Source of the DNA: Lentimicrobium sp.
GTDB lineage: Bacteria > Bacteroidota > Bacteroidia > Bacteroidales > Lentimicrobiaceae
Length of the DNA: 7,252 bases
Direction: 5' to 3'
Assembly: GCA_013336205.1 (NCBI GenBank)
Contig: JAAXUD010000132.1
Span: 1-7,252, forward strand
The notes below the pieces were generated by a model. It searched no databases. It was not told the DNA's origin and worked only from the letters and a program-made list of their open reading frames with translations. A program made the position numbers and the translations under genes. Numbering within the stretch: position 1 is the first letter of the stretch; the number at the start of each line of letters is the position of its first letter. Shown one piece after another: positions 6,500 through 7,252 of this stretch.

Positions 6500-6514
6500 T
6501 TCAGGAAATTCCTG

Positions 6515-7252
6515 TTAATCTATATTAACGATGATGATTTTTTTACTCACATTAATGCCATTGCCTGCGAAACGGGCGATGTAAATTCCCGGGGAAAGCG
6601 TCAACGGAAATGTATTGCGGCTTTCACCGATGATGTTTTTCTCAAAAATTACCTTGCCGCTCAGGTCATTAATTTGCAATAATCCGCTGCTTTGATCAGG
6701 ATTGTAAAGCGAAAGAGTTCTTCCGTCGGAGAAAATGGAAACAGGCTCAAAAGCTGAGAGTTCAGCAGTCAAAGTTCCAAAAGCAATGGCAAAACGGTTT
6801 TCATCATCACCTTCATTAGCTGTGAATTGATATTCAGGCATTAACCGCAGGTCCTGCCTGTAATTGGCCAATAAATCCAGGAGTACAACCGGTGTGCCGG
6901 GATCAAAACTTTCTGTTCCGGAAGTGGTCAGGGAATATGTTCCGGAAGTTACCACACTGTAGTTGAGCGGTACAACCGGGGTTTGATCTGGCCCCGGAAT
7001 GCAGTTGATGGCAAGTTTGGTATTATCGGCGGCACGGGTGTAGAGTTGGTTTGCCTGATCGTTCAGTAGTTTCCAGGCATCCGATTGATTGTCGAAAAAC
7101 GGAGTTGTGCCTTCTGCAAACCGGATGACTGTTTCGTCGCTGAAAAGGCCACCACTTGCGGTTATCCGTAAAGTATTGGGAAGCCCATTTTTGTAGAATG
7201 CCTGGCTGTTGTGCGTTCGGGTAGTGTTGTTCAATAAAAGGCTTCCGGTAAG
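6515..7252 (-). CDS. C-terminal part of a type IX-secreted protein with sorting domain, cut by the right edge
   Basis: The frame is open to the window edge and ends at TAA 6515, so 245 C-terminal residues of a longer protein are seen; TTG 7234 is an internal leucine, not a start. The last about 70 visible residues form a T9SS type A sorting domain: an FSDGRTLSLYNPDQSSG opening, ending LQINDLSGKVIFEKNI, then LSPGIYIARF and a basic end SKKIIIVNID. In Bacteroidota such domains send proteins across the outer membrane through the Por system and are then removed, often with attachment to the cell surface. Before it, ENRFAIAFGT resembles the RFxLHF strand that often precedes this domain. The rest (about 1-150) looks like beta-rich extracellular sequence rich in Thr, Ser and Asn, with no catalytic motif I can name. 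The N-terminal region that would show the function is outside the window. Confidence 0.85.
   Translation of the reverse strand, partial: LTGSLLLNNTTRTHNSQAFYKNGLPNTLRITASGGLFSDETVIRFAEGTTPFFDNQSDAWKLLNDQANQLYTRAADNTKLAINCIPGPDQTPVVPLNYSVVTSGTYSLTTSGTESFDPGTPVVLLDLLANYRQDLRLMPEYQFTANEGDDENRFAIAFGTLTAELSAFEPVSIFSDGRTLSLYNPDQSSGLLQINDLSGKVIFEKNIIGESRNTFPLTLSPGIYIARFAGNGINVSKKIIIVNID

Noticed and set aside
6502..6514. Palindrome CAGGAAATTCCTG as a terminator of the T9SS-type gene
   Set aside because: On the minus strand it is followed by a run of A, not T, and the centre leaves too little room for a stable loop. It may be a short protein-binding palindrome or chance.

Overview
The window looks like a chromosomal fragment from a member of the Bacteroidota, probably an anaerobic or facultative Bacteroidales-like lineage. 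The evidence is a C-terminal type IX secretion (T9SS) sorting domain at the right edge, promoter-like elements of the Bacteroidota TTTG/TAnnTTTG type, few Shine-Dalgarno sequences, and protein families typical of that phylum. It holds six protein-coding genes, two of them cut by the window edges. No RNA gene, CRISPR array, transposase or integrase is visible.

Left block (1-2732, minus strand): a nearly complete carboxyltransferase (beta) subunit of a biotin-dependent acyl-CoA carboxylase, best matched to methylcrotonoyl-CoA carboxylase of leucine breakdown, runs off the left edge. It has no usable ATG and seems to start at TTG 1547, just behind a good promoter. Upstream lies a 333-base spacer with a perfect 13-bp inverted repeat and a small terminator-like hairpin, then a cytoplasmic metallo-beta-lactamase-fold hydrolase with all its metal ligands.

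Middle block (2733-4231): a 235-base divergent spacer, then the only plus-strand gene. It encodes an exported class I glutamine-amidotransferase-like protein (peptidase C26, gamma-glutamyl hydrolase type) with an intact Cys/His/Glu triad. Its 3' side, convergent with the next operon, carries degenerate heptamer tandem repeats (CTTTGAR) and a GC-rich palindrome.

Right block (4232-7252, minus strand): a ptb-buk operon (phosphate butyryltransferase, then butyrate kinase, 24 bases apart), which turns butyryl-CoA or branched-chain acyl-CoA into the free acid while making ATP. It is preceded by a good ribosome-binding site, a Bacteroidota-like -7 box and a pair of 9-bp direct repeats. At the far right is the C-terminal 245 residues of a T9SS-secreted protein.

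Metabolically, the carboxylase and ptb-buk fit amino-acid (branched-chain) catabolism or acid fermentation with substrate-level phosphorylation; that link is inference from proximity. I see no clear new multi-gene system. The most unusual points are the ATG-less carboxylase start, the exported glutaminase-like enzyme, the heptamer repeats and the unexplained dyads between genes.
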